Positions 24,292-35,521 of a stretch of 64,000 bases of DNA are shown in pieces. The notes beneath the pieces were generated by a model. It did not search any database. It saw nothing but the letters and a program-made list of their open reading frames with translations, and was not told the origin of the DNA. Made by a program: the position numbers and the translations under genes. The stretch spans positions 56,537,202 through 56,601,201 of the forward strand of contig OX359264.1 of assembly GCA_947179155.2 (NCBI GenBank), in the 5' to 3' direction. The DNA is from Hedera helix. Its lineage: Eukaryota; Streptophyta; Magnoliopsida; Apiales; Araliaceae. Every line of letters begins with the position of its first letter. Positions within the stretch are counted from its first letter, which is position 1.

Positions 24292-25749
24292 ATGGAGAAA
24301 GTGAACTTTAACCGGAAAAGCTGGCTTAGAGGGAATTGCATAGGCCAAGGCTCGTTCGGAACTGTCAGTCTCGCCGTCGACAAATCGGACGGTCACCTTT
24401 TCGCCGTCAAGTCCGTCGAACGCAACCCGTATTCATCGTCTCACTTGGAAGCTTTGGAAAACGAGATTCGGATTCTAAAATCCCTTTCATCGCCGTACGT
24501 CGTAGATTACTTCGGGGATGACGTCAGTAATGAGTCTACAACGATGTCGTATCGGAACCTTCACATGGAGTACATGCCAGGTGGCACTGCTGCTGACCTG
24601 GCAAAGTATCCCGGCGCTGACGTGGACGAGGGGATTATACGGTCGATAACCTCGTGTGTCGTGTTGGCGTTGAGATACGTGCACTCTTTGGGCATTACAC
24701 ATTGCGACGTCAAGGGGAGGAACGTATTAGTGGGGTCCACTCCTAGCGCCGCCAAGCTCGCCGATTTCGGTTCGGCGGCGGAATTCAAGGAGGATATGCG
24801 GCCACGTGGGAGTCCGCTGTGGATGGCTCCGGAGGTGGTTCGAGGTGAGTATCAGGGGCCGGAGTCCGACGTTTGGTCACTGGGGTGCACGGTTATCGAG
24901 ATGGTCACCGGAAAGCCGGCGTGGGAGGACAGAGGCGTCAGCACGCTGTGTCGAATCGGTTACGAGGACGAGTTGCCGAAGCTGCCAACTCAGCTTTCCG
25001 AACTCGGTCGGGACTTTTTGTCCAAGTGCTTAAGAAAAGATCGTACGGAGAGGTGGAGCTGCGACCAGCTGTTACAGCACCCATTTTTACTACCCTCTCG
25101 TCCGTCCGATACGGTTTCTGATTGGTCACCGAGATGCATACTTGATTGCTTCGATTCGAATTTTTCTGATGATGATGATGATCAACAGTCATGTGATGAT
25201 TTTGTGACTTTCAATTTTAACGGGAAGGATAGGATTGGAAAATTAGCTTCAAACTCGGGGGCAATTTGGGAAGAATCAGATGGATGGGTGGCGGTGAGGA
25301 CGATGATGAGTGAGAGAGAGGAGGTTACAGTTGTAGATGCCTGTTGGGGTTGTGGGGAGGAGAGAGAAGGGACAAGTTTGGAATATCCGGATATAATTGA
25401 GGAAATTACAGAAGAATATTCGACTTCTAATCGGATTGGCGAATTAAGTGGAAGGTCAAATTGGGACAACCGTAATGTTTTGCAGAAGGAACTGGATTTC
25501 AACTACTGTACCAATTATATTACAACAGGGGCAGAGTCGAGTGAAGCTGGTTCTAGCTGTCCATATGGGTCTCAAAAGAATAATTACAGCTATTGTAATT
25601 TAATCTTTTTTAGTTGCTGTTTGAATTACTATTATTTTCATAAATGTAAACGCAGATCATATATTAAAATTATTGATTTTGTAATTCGCATTTTATATTG
25701 GACTTCACTTCGTACGTGTGACCAATTTTTTTTAACTTTTTGCTCATGA
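24292..25749 (+). CDS. MAP kinase kinase kinase, MEKK-like MAPKKK17/18 type, single exon
   Basis: 485 residues in one exon. Family role: Ser/Thr kinase at the top of a MAP-kinase cascade; Arabidopsis MAPKKK17 and 18 act in ABA and drought signalling through MKK3. Seen here: kinase domain at about 11-267 with glycine loop GQGSFGTV (18-25), catalytic Lys in FAVK (K40), catalytic loop HCDVKGRN (137-144, Asp139), DFG (158-160), GSPLWMAPE (173-181) and DVWSLGC (193-199). A Cys replaces Arg of the usual HRD, as is usual for this subgroup. An acidic linker (FSDDDDDQQSCDD) and a Ser/Glu-rich C-terminal region follow. The last ~55 residues are Cys/Tyr/Ile-rich and strongly hydrophobic, unlike the preceding region; the protein is also over 100 residues longer than the Arabidopsis relatives (about 340-370). 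The coding body is GC-richer than its surroundings. The start is the first ATG after the TATA box. Confidence 0.93.
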   Translation: MEKVNFNRKSWLRGNCIGQGSFGTVSLAVDKSDGHLFAVKSVERNPYSSSHLEALENEIRILKSLSSPYVVDYFGDDVSNESTTMSYRNLHMEYMPGGTAADLAKYPGADVDEGIIRSITSCVVLALRYVHSLGITHCDVKGRNVLVGSTPSAAKLADFGSAAEFKEDMRPRGSPLWMAPEVVRGEYQGPESDVWSLGCTVIEMVTGKPAWEDRGVSTLCRIGYEDELPKLPTQLSELGRDFLSKCLRKDRTERWSCDQLLQHPFLLPSRPSDTVSDWSPRCILDCFDSNFSDDDDDQQSCDDFVTFNFNGKDRIGKLASNSGAIWEESDGWVAVRTMMSEREEVTVVDACWGCGEEREGTSLEYPDIIEEITEEYSTSNRIGELSGRSNWDNRNVLQKELDFNYCTNYITTGAESSEAGSSCPYGSQKNNYSYCNLIFFSCCLNYYYFHKCKRRSYIKIIDFVIRILYWTSLRTCDQFFLTFCS

Positions 25750-25769
25750 CTTGAGTAATGGATGGATAA

Positions 25770-25960
25770 ATATAAAAAATTGATATTTTTATAAGTTAAT
25801 TTAATATTTTCATAAGATTAAATGTGACTCTCTTATAAAAATATCAAAATAACTTGTAAAAATATCAATTCTCACGTGGAATTGATATTTTCGTAAGATT
25901 AAATTTGACTCACTTGTAAAAATACCAAATTAACTCGTAGAAATATCAATTTCTTAAATA
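25770..25960. mobile_element. Foldback (MITE-like) repeats, two partial copies in tandem
   Basis: ATTGATATTTTTATAAG, ATTTTCATAAGATTAAATGTG, AAAATATCAA and CGTAGAAATATCAATTTC alternate so that each half pairs with the next. The segment around 25878-25960 repeats 25798-25877 with small changes. Same motif family as 22463-22593. Confidence 0.5.
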
Positions 25961-26216
25961 TAACTCAAAAATTGAAAAAAAGTAAGCTCTCATTTTTGTT
26001 GGTTGTTATATATTGACACTATATTTATATATGTGTATAAAGATGTGGTACATACATAATATGGGTGACAACAAATAACAGGGTTTAAGGAGAATTAGAC
26101 GTAAGTAATTTGATCTCTATTTTAATTATTATATAAGCACCTCATAACAAAATATTTAATAAGCGGAAAGGTAACCAGAAAAAGTACTTTGCATATATGT
26201 TTGTTAAACTTCTGTT

Positions 26217-26304
26217 AGTACATGTGACCGACGTTTAGCTTGTAGCTTTCTGAGGTGGATAGTACATGTGACCGACGTTTAGCTTGTAGCTTTCTGAGGT
26301 GGAT
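26217..26304 (+). repeat. Perfect 44 bp tandem duplication
   Basis: AGTACATGTGACCGACGTTT and the following 24 bases occur twice head to tail without a mismatch (26217-26260 and 26261-26304). The identity implies a recent slip or duplication, or an assembly artefact. Confidence 0.95.
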
Positions 26305-26984
26305 AGATGGATAGATTGATGATGGAGTATGTGGGGAATGACATGGCACAGTGGTACACTAAGCTAGTTAACAACAAATGATATGTCACACTAATATTTG
26401 GGACTAAGTTTGTCTGCTTTTGCTTTTCTTCGCCTTTAGGAAATCAATAGTATATCTTAACCGTGAAGAAAGTAGCTTTCCATAAACAATCCAATTAAAA
26501 CTTCTGCTTACAAGATTGGGGTCCTTTTCGACTAACTTAATGGTTAAGCCCTTATAAGTCGGTGCAGCATGTTGTTAAAAGCATTCTACAACCAGCCGAG
26601 GCTCCTTCTCGCATGCGCTGTAATCATGCGTTCAACCACTTGGTCCCAAAATAAAAGCCTCGTCCAAAATTTATTCTCTACATTGTATTAATTTTTAAAG
26701 TTTTGTTATGTGTTATAAAAAATTTCAATTGAATTATAATTATGTCATATGTATATACATAAAATAGGTAAAAATTAATAATATTATCGTCCTAATTTAT
26801 TTTATCTTCTCACATACACTATCAGGTTAATGGTAATTCAATTTCGTCACATGTTTATCTGACATGTATTTCGTTTCTTCAATTTTCTTAATCCTTTGTC
26901 TAATTTGAGAGTTGAGACTTTTATTTAAGAGTCACAACAAAGTAAATTGTGACTCTGTGTGTGGGGTCACGTTTGAAAAATTAA

Positions 26985-27190
26985 AATATGAATGAAATGA
27001 TTCATTTTTATTGAATGAAAAAAATTGTATTTGGTTGCTCTATTAGAATAAAATGGACCACTCTCATCCTTTCTAAATTTATAAATTTTATTCCTTGAGA
27101 GGACTATGAAATGGCTCATTCTAACTGAAATAAAATATGAAATGAATCATTTCACTATCTATTCAATTATTTCACATATTTTATTATTTC
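26985..27190. mobile_element. Degenerate non-autonomous element, related to 39340-39540
   Basis: Shares the run of motifs TTGTATTTGGTTGCTC, TTATAAATTTTATTCCTTGA, and GAATCATTTCACT with 39370-39500. The outer ends carry inverted GAATGAAATGATTCATT / AATGAATCATTTC. No protein. Superfamily unresolved. Confidence 0.45.
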
Positions 27191-29984
27191 AATCTAATGT
27201 AACATTAGAGTTAAAGAATGCGTTCCGCAGAGCATGTCTCATGGCTCTCATCACAGCAAAAAGAGAAAGGAAAGTTAAATCAGTTTCTTTAAAGTCCCAA
27301 CAGCATCAACCTATGAATTCTCATTTCTGTAAGGAGCCCCCCATATCACATCATGCGTTTTGCCATTTGCCATTTAGTGAAAAGAAAGTAAATAATAGTG
27401 CGTTTTGTCTCATGAGGGAAAAAAAAAAAAAAAGTATCGATATATCTTAATAAGAAAATATAAAGAAAGTAGAATTCTTTCACGGCCTGAAAGTGTATTT
27501 AAATATTAATTATAAGCTAAAAATAGTCCCAAAAAAATGATTCAAAAAAAGACAAAAATAACAGTGAGAATCCAGTGTTTAATCCTAAATATATTGTTCT
27601 CCATGCTTATATATTTAATTTTATTTTTCCCAGCTCATTATAATCCATCTTTTGTTCATTTCCCTTGGCACCGACTTAACCTAAATTAACAGTACATTCT
27701 GCTTTCCGGAAAAAAAAAATAATACATGTTGCGACGTTATATGTTGATTTTTTTGTTGCGTGAATAATTATAGTTAGTAATATTTTAATGATATATTTAA
27801 TATAATGAACCAACTTTATAATCTTATTCAATTTCATATATTATTGATATACGTCCTCATTGTAATTTGCCACAAAATTTTCGCAATACATAGGGGGGAG
27901 TGATCTTCCGAAAAACAGACATGAAAATTGTCAAAATCTGTTGCCAACTCATAGCAGATTGTTATTTTAAACAGATCACAATCTGGTTTGAATTCCATTA
28001 ACTGGCTCCTCCTATAAATAATGGAGCTACTCCACCAATATTACCCGACAGACTGTAGACTAAATAGCAATCTGGAAGCCTGTTCCTTAATTTTAAACCA
28101 AGGGGACTGAATCTTATACTTGATTAGTTGTAGTTAATTAAGTTGTTTAATTCCAACTTAACAACAAATGAAAAGAATCATAATCCGAAATTAAATTAGG
28201 TGTCGATAATTATATTAATTGTTTGGCATAAGGAGGCAGCAAATCAGAGTTAATTCACATGCTAGATCTGTGATCTAAATTTTGTATCACAGCTAATTGG
28301 CATGTGTACTCTGCTTTTAAGCCTTCCTTCACGTCTTCACAACAAGCTGCTGCATGCGTGATAGTAACAAAGTAGGACCTTAACTTAATATCAATGAATG
28401 TTGAAACTTTTGATCCAAGATTAAATAAAATTTTCATTTGTTTCAATTGAGAGAAGAAAAAAAACACCATATTTGGTAATAAACGTCTCGGTCTCGGTCT
28501 CCTTTACTCTGTAAACTTCTCCATCTTCTTTACTCTGTTTCACACAAATTAAGAAAAGTAACTTGTAAAATTGAGACAGTGGTTTATGAACGCCAAACAT
28601 TAAAATAAATTAAGAAAAGTAATTTGAATGTTTAGCCTAATTCTTCTTTTAGGACATGTACAAGTGCTTTAGTACAAATTGAAACATATATAATCGAAAC
28701 TAAAGTGGGTTGGACTTGAATTCATAAGTAGGGAGATTTGTCTCAGTTATCCAATTAATTTAATTTATTATGTATTTAAAGACTTTAATCCAAGTCTTTT
28801 GGATTAGTAATAGTTTTTTCAGTCAAAATCCGAAAAAGAACAAATTATTAAACATGATGGTATACGGGTTGATGGGTTTTACCCATTTATGACTCATTTA
28901 AAATTATCCATTAATGACCCAACTTAGTTTGCAGCATTGTGAACAACTTCATCAATTTTAGTTTATCTATGCTTCTTCTACGTACCTTCTCAACTTCCTC
29001 CATTCCAGCATTAATTAATTGTTCTTGGAGACTAGACCCATAAGACAGAAAACTTGAACGCATTGTACTGTCGTTTTAGTAAAAGAAATTAAGATGAGAT
29101 ACTTAATTCATCAATTCTTTGGGTTTTTTAAGCCTAAAATCACTAGAAATTAAGTTAATCGTCTAAGTTACCAAATAAGTATATAACATAACAAAATTAT
29201 TGGCTAGACTCTAACCTTCTGAGCCAAAAGGTTTTAGCTAACAATCAGCAATTACAAAACAGACCAAAGATGATTAGTGATTAGCTTAGCGCTCTCTAAT
29301 GCTGCGTTTGTGAGTTTGGAGGGATGAGATGCGATGGGAAGGGAAGGGAAAGGAAAGTATAGAAGGGAAAGAGATTATAATTTTTCTTTATCATATTTGT
29401 GAATTTTAGAAAGGAAATGATAGGATGAGATTTTAATTAAATTTTTCCTTATTTGTGAGTTTTGAAGTAGGGAAGAGAAAGGAAAAAAAATCTTATTTTT
29501 AAATTACACTATTATTATATTACCCTTACATATATAAATATAAGAAATTATATGATTTAATAATGTCTATCTATTAGAATTATTATTTTCAAAATTTAAA
29601 TAAAATTATATTAATTTTATATATTAACTTTTAAAACGGAGGTAGTAGTATATTTTTACACGAGGTCAAGCACTTTGGAAACTTCAATTTGTGTTTTGTC
29701 CAGTGAATGTAAATCATAATCACCAACATTACATTTGAATCTTCCCCTGATTGCAAAGCTTTTATAAGCAAAGGTGGATAAAACTAATTTTTATAAAATA
29801 ATGTGTCAAAATATAATTAATAAATAATCTATTATATATAGATGAATTCAATAATTATAATCAACTATAATTATATATATTATTTTATATTTTTTTCTAG
29901 TTATTCTTTAGTCACGATATTATTATTATAAAACAAAAATGTTATATAAAAGGTAAACACTTCTAAACGGCAGAAAATAGATGG

Positions 29985-30135
29985 GTATTAATTTTAAAAA
30001 ATTGATATTTTTATAAATTTTGATTCATTTACTATGTAAACAGCTGAAAATAGATGAATATTAATTTTGAAAAATTCATATTTTTATGAATAAAAGTTGA
30101 TATTTTTACAAACTCTGATTCATTTATCTAAGAAA
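29985..30135. mobile_element. Foldback (MITE-like) repeat, copy with internal duplication
   Basis: ATTGATATTTTTATAAATTT, GAAAATAGATG(A/G)(A/G)TATTAATTTT and GATATTTTTACAAACTCTGA repeat about 60 bp apart; motif content matches the elements at 22463 and 25770. Confidence 0.4.
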
Positions 30136-31794
30136 CATTAAGTTACACAAATTTTATAATTTTGAACCCATTCGGTTCAATAACGAATGCCCTTTCTATA
30201 ATTTTCTTAAAGAATGCTATTTGAATGCTTAGGCAATATATATATATAACTGTATGTATGTGATTTAGCGAGAGTTATGCTATTTAGGGACAAAATTATC
30301 ATATTATTTATTTTACAATGTTATTTTTTGTAATGTAAAATACTTCACTTTCCCATTCCTCCAAATCCTCAAAATTACCTCACCATTTTATGCTTATAAG
30401 TTGGTACATTTTTATTTCCATCCCTATAATTTTAGTTATAACTAATAAAAAAAAGCTAAAAATGCCTTGGGTACTACGTGCTCCCTCTGCACCCCTATCT
30501 AACGATTTCTAAAACACTTTTTGACCCTAACTATCGAATTCTAAAATATTGGTCAAATATTAACCTATAAATGTCCTCATCTAATATATCTTGATCATGT
30601 TTAACATGAGATAACTGAATATTTAGTTTTTTCGTGCATAACTTTATCTACATAATATCACCAAAATTTGTGTCATTGTGTACTTAATTAACCGATTAAT
30701 AGGGTTAAGTGATAACATATAACTACTCAAATTACTATCATTACTATATTATTATTATTATTATTATTATAGTGTAGTGGTGAATTTATTTTGGGTAGAA
30801 AATATGAGTGGATTGATTTTTAAAAAAAAATAATATTGAATTTAGGAGGAAAAATAAGAGATAGATTAGTGAACGTTAAATGTTGAAGCCTCAAATAATT
30901 TTAGACTGTTGAATGTTGAGGTCTAAATTAATTTGAGGCCGTTAGATATTAAAATCTTGAGATTTAAATCGCTCTATTTTATATTATAGATTTTTCATTT
31001 AGTTTTCCAGTAACAAGTAAAGAAAGTACGCGTTGAATTATGGAACATCTACGGATAATTATTTCAATTTTCAGAAAAATACAACAAAGAAAATGCTAGC
31101 AGCTTACATAATGCCGTAGATCCTCTTGGCATCATTTACAAATTTAACCTAGAATAATAATAATATTATGATTCTAGATATTAAAGCTTCACCTATTATA
31201 TTATACATTCCTTGGATTAACTGACTATAGATAAACATACACATGGATAGAAAATAAATATATTAATTATTTAGAAAATAAATAAATAAATACGGAGTAA
31301 TTGACACAACTAATATATATGCTCGAATGTATCTACATTGCAGGTCCAGAATTCATGAGGGGAAGTAAATGGAAATGGGGATTTAGGGAATGCTATGAAT
31401 TAAGTTAATTGAACAGATAAATCAAAAAATACAAACTTTTATTCATATGTAATCACATTCGATTTGTATATCAATTGAGCAATTGAGAAAATTAATTTGA
31501 TTATATTTTTATTAAAAATAGGGATGAGATAAAATTATTTATCTAATATAATATTATTAAGAATCACGTAATTAATTATATATTTGTTAAGAATTTTTTT
31601 TATTCAATTAATATATTTTGAAAAAAAAATTTGTTAAAAAAAAATTCAAGAGAAAATTTTATAAATATAATATAAATCAAAAAAAAAATTATCAAAAAAA
31701 ATTTCGAATGAAAATTTTACAAAAATAATATAAACCGGATAGACGGGTTTACTCTAAAATTAAGAGAGAAAGTGTTAAATCCCCAATTCACCGC

Positions 31795-31802
31795 TATATA
31801 AG
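31795..31802 (+). promoter_or_regulatory. TATA box of the RanBP1 gene
   Basis: TATATAAG, 112 bp upstream of the ATG. Confidence 0.65.
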
Positions 31803-31906
31803 AACCCTTCTTAACCCCCGAAGGGCTTTCAGGCTTCCAATTTTCATTCCCTACAACCAAACAAACAAATACGCACTCTTCGCTGTAAAGGAATTCTCTC
31901 AGTACA

Positions 31907-33689
31907 ATGGCAAGCAGCGAGCCAGAGCACAGAGAAGAGGAAGAGACTGTCGCCGGAGAAGACGAAGATACCGGAGCTCAGGTCTCCCCGATTGTCAGGC
32001 TTGAAGAGGTGGCCGTCACTACCGGTGAAGAAGATGAAGACGCTATCCTCGATCTGTACTTTCTCTCTCTTATCGTATCATATCCTCTTCGATCTGTTTG
32101 ATTGAAAAAACTAGGGTTTTTAAATTTTAATTGTTGAATTTCTGTGCAGTAAATCTAAGCTTTATAGATTCGATAAAGATGGAAATCAGTGGAAGGAGAG
32201 AGGCGCTGGTACGGTGAAGTTTTTGAAGCATAAGGAAACTGGAAAAGTTCGTCTCGTTATGCGCCAATCCAAAACTCTTAAGATCTGCGCTAATCATCTC
32301 GGTCTGTTCATTTTTTAAGTCTATAATTTTAATTTTCTAATAGAATAAACGTTGTGAGATGAGATATTAGTGTTTTTATGTTAAGAATTTTTATTTTTTG
32401 AGATTTCTTTTTTGCAGTTCGTCCAACTATGTCTGTTCAGGAACACGCTGGAAATGAGAAGTCTTGCGTTTGGCATGCTACTGATTTTGCTGATGGTGAA
32501 CTCAAAGATGAACTCTTCTGCATCAGATTTGGATCAATCGAGAGTAAGTTTACTTTGTGTGATGTATTTACTTCTCAAAATTTGAGATGATGCATCTTAT
32601 TTATTTTAATTGAGCTGCTTACGTATTTGTAAAGTTGGAATTCTGTTTCAACTTCTTATGATGATAGAGTACAGTGCAATTTTTACTACTGCTGTGCTGA
32701 TATGTTATATGTTAGCAACTAGTGAAGAGAAGAATCTGAAACAACATGGAACAAATTATATGACAACTCAAGACTGAAATGATAAGCATAAAGCTTGTTT
32801 CTTTTATATTTATTATAGAATTGAACACATTAAGTGTGCTCCATAACATTTAACTGGTATCTCACTTAACATAGTAAGTTAAACATGAAAAAGGCCCAAA
32901 TTAAGTTATAATTTCTAACTTATAGGTGTGGATAATATGAGGAGATAAAATAGATGATGTACTTGTTTTGTGAAGATGAGGCAGAATTGGTATGGAGGTT
33001 TTGCGACACCGTGGAAGCTTACTCTGCCCCTCATACTTCATGAAAAATAAATCTAACCTCGCCCCCTTAAATATACAAATATACATTAATGAATTCAAAT
33101 TTGATTTCTCCTTTGATAAACTGTCCATGTTAAAACAAATGTTTCACTAGAGGCACAAAAAATCAGTCCTTTTAAAGTAAAATTGGATATACTTCTAAAG
33201 TTATTGTTGCTTTCTCTTTTTGAAGGCATGTTATAAAATTTTCTTTGTACACCACAGTTTCTTATATTGCCAATGTATTAAAGAAAATCTCCAACCTTTT
33301 GCCCCTCTAATAGAATAGTACTGGATCGGAGATTCTAGGATTCAGTTGAATTCATGGCCAGCCTTGTGTAAGTTGAATATTTTGGGCCTTTCTCTATTAT
33401 CTAAATTTAGCACACGGGTTCTTGAAAATTGAACACAATAAATAAATAATGGGTGAAGTAAAATAACCAATTCTGATTTGTTTGTTGCTGATTATTGGAT
33501 ATATTAGGGGATTTATTACTCTTTTACGTGTTGGTTTGATTGTATAATTCCTAGGCCCAAGATTGAAAAAATATCCCTCCAAAAAATTAGGCGGGGCAAG
33601 ACGGAGAAATTAGGGCTACAATTTTTTCTTTTTTTTTAATAACTAAGTTTACAAAATGACACTTGAGTGTGAGTCCGATGGGGATATTA

Positions 33690-33722
<33 letters not shown>

Positions 33723-35521
33723 TATAGAGGAATATGGAGATAAGGACTATTAGTTTGTATTTTTGATTATTTGTTTGTATTTAAACTTTAAACAATTGCA
33801 TATTTATGTTTGAATTTTGACATTGACAATATGGATGTGTTTGAACTTTAAGCAAGGACCTTTATTATATTTATTATAGATTGTTTTGTTTTATATTATT
33901 ATTTTGTTTTATATTATTGTTTTGTTCAGATAGATGTAAGATAAAATATTAAATAACTTAAAATAAAAAATATCGCCTAGCCCCACCTAGCCGGCTGCCC
34001 GCCCGTCCGCCTACCTAGCGCCTTTTAGAACATTGGTTTCATATTAGCCTTGTTTAGCACATAGAATCATATGCCGTTCTTTTTGTGTTTTGCTTTAGTG
34101 TGTGAATAAGATCACAATTAGTTGAAACTGATTGAGAATACTTGGGATTTCTTACACCTTGTTTTTCTATTCAAAGTTACCATGTTTTTTTAAAGTTCTC
34201 GCTTGAGTTTCTGTAAACGGATCAAGGTTTGCTTAGTGTGTGGGAAAATCTGATATCGCTGTGAAATTTATAGTAAGAAAATTAAAATAGGTCACTTTGA
34301 TATAATTGTACTTTAATTTTTAACAAGTTTACAATTATTCACATGTTGAAAAACATTGTCCCTTATCAACATTAACGCATATAATGTTATTTTGTTCAAC
34401 AAATAAAAAATAGAAGGGAAGAAGTGTGAACTTCGTATTTTGATTTCTATTGATCTTACTGGACAAAACTATGTGAACTTCTTATTTGTGGTCTTTAATT
34501 GTGCTAATCCATCAAATGAGCATCTATATATTGTTCAATGCAGCAGTGCATGATTTAATTGATGCCATCATAGTGTATCCATCAAATGAATATTTAATCT
34601 TAATCCATAAAGTATGCGACGGTAATATGCCTTTATTTCGAATTGCACACCCCCTACTCCCCCCTCTCAACCAAACACATCGATTGTGATTTGTGTACCA
34701 GAGTGGCATTTAAATTGCTCAAGCTGTGGCAGCCAAATCAGTGACCTTCCTCGGAATAGCATTTGATGGAAGGAAACTATAGCCCCGACTGAGCTAATCA
34801 TTTAGATACTAAAGGTGGTGTTGTGTTGATGTGATTTTAATTAAAATGTGTAGTACTTTGTGCACATAGTAACATGTTCAATTAAATGTTTTGTGTCAAT
34901 TTGTTATAATGCTAATTTGTTATTTATGAGAAAAAAAATTTTGTTTGTGCTATAATTTCAAACTCTAGTTTTCCAAGGAGTCATGATTAATTATTGCTGA
35001 ATACTCTTGTAAGAGAAAAGGTATTAATTGCTTAGGAAATTGTATTGATCGAAATATCCTAATCAAGTTGTGCACACTGAAGAATCATTGGTTAGTGTTG
35101 CATTTTTATTCAATATTGCTTGTTATTTTTGTCTCATGCTAACATGTTCTCTCATTGTTTTCTTTGTATTTTTTCTAATATTGCCATAGATTGTTTTTGA
35201 TATTTTTTCCTACATGCTAAGTTGATAGTCGTGTAATTGTTTCAATGATTTGCATGTTGAAGATGCACATATAGGAACATTTTTTATTTAAGGTGGTTGT
35301 CCTTTTCAGATTGCAAGAGCTTCATGGAAACTTTCCAAGAGGTTGCTGAATCCCAAGTGAAGAAAGATGAAAATGAGGGCACAACTTCTGCTGCTGAGCT
35401 GCTTGACAAGTTGAGTGTTGAAGATAAGAAAGATGAAAAGAAAGCAGAGGAAGAGGCCCCTGCTGCAGCCAAGAAGGAGAAGGAATCTGAAAAGGCGTCT
35501 GATTCAAAGAAGGACGAGTGA
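31907..35521 (+). CDS. RANBP1: Ran-binding protein 1, 4 exons
   Basis: Exons 31907-32055, 32150-32301, 32418-32543 and 35310-35521 join in frame (codons split at L50, V101 and N143) to give 212 residues, close to plant RanBP1 paralogues (about 220). Family role: cytosolic co-factor of RanGAP; binds Ran-GTP and helps dismantle export complexes at the nuclear envelope. Seen here: acidic N-terminus (1-24), Ran-binding domain at about 28-155 with VRLEEVAVTTGEEDED-like entry, KLYRFD, the signature WKERGAG (64-70), VRLVMRQSKTLKICANH (83-99) and CVWHATDFADGELKDELFCI (117-136), then a Lys/Glu/Ala-rich tail. AELLDKLSVED (171-181) looks like the leucine-rich export signal of this family. All introns are GT-AG. 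Intron 3 (2766 bp) is far longer than the other two and ends just before the last part of the domain. Confidence 0.96.
32544..35309 (+). other. Large intron 3 of RanBP1
   Basis: 2.77 kb of non-coding sequence. It includes a short GC-rich block TAGCCCCACCTAGCCGGCTG (33977-33996) of the kind seen in dispersed plant repeats, and several short open frames with no domain. I see no intact transposon or nested gene in it. Confidence 0.7.

Larger units (their letters stand above)
25750..31794. other. Intergenic, no gene recognised
   Basis: AT-rich. Contains foldback repeats at 25770-25960 and 29985-30135, a perfect 44 bp tandem duplication at 26217-26304, and a degenerate element at 26985-27190 that is similar to 39340-39540. 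At 29300-29480 a GGGAAGGGAAGGGAAAGG tract is flanked by TTTGTGAGTTT repeats. Also an (ATT)n run near 30750. Open frames at 27106-27450 and 28255-28470 overlap these repeats or lack domains. Confidence 0.6.

Noticed and set aside
27106..27450. Open frame of 114 codons
   Set aside because: Starts inside a degenerate repeat shared with 39340-39540; no domain.
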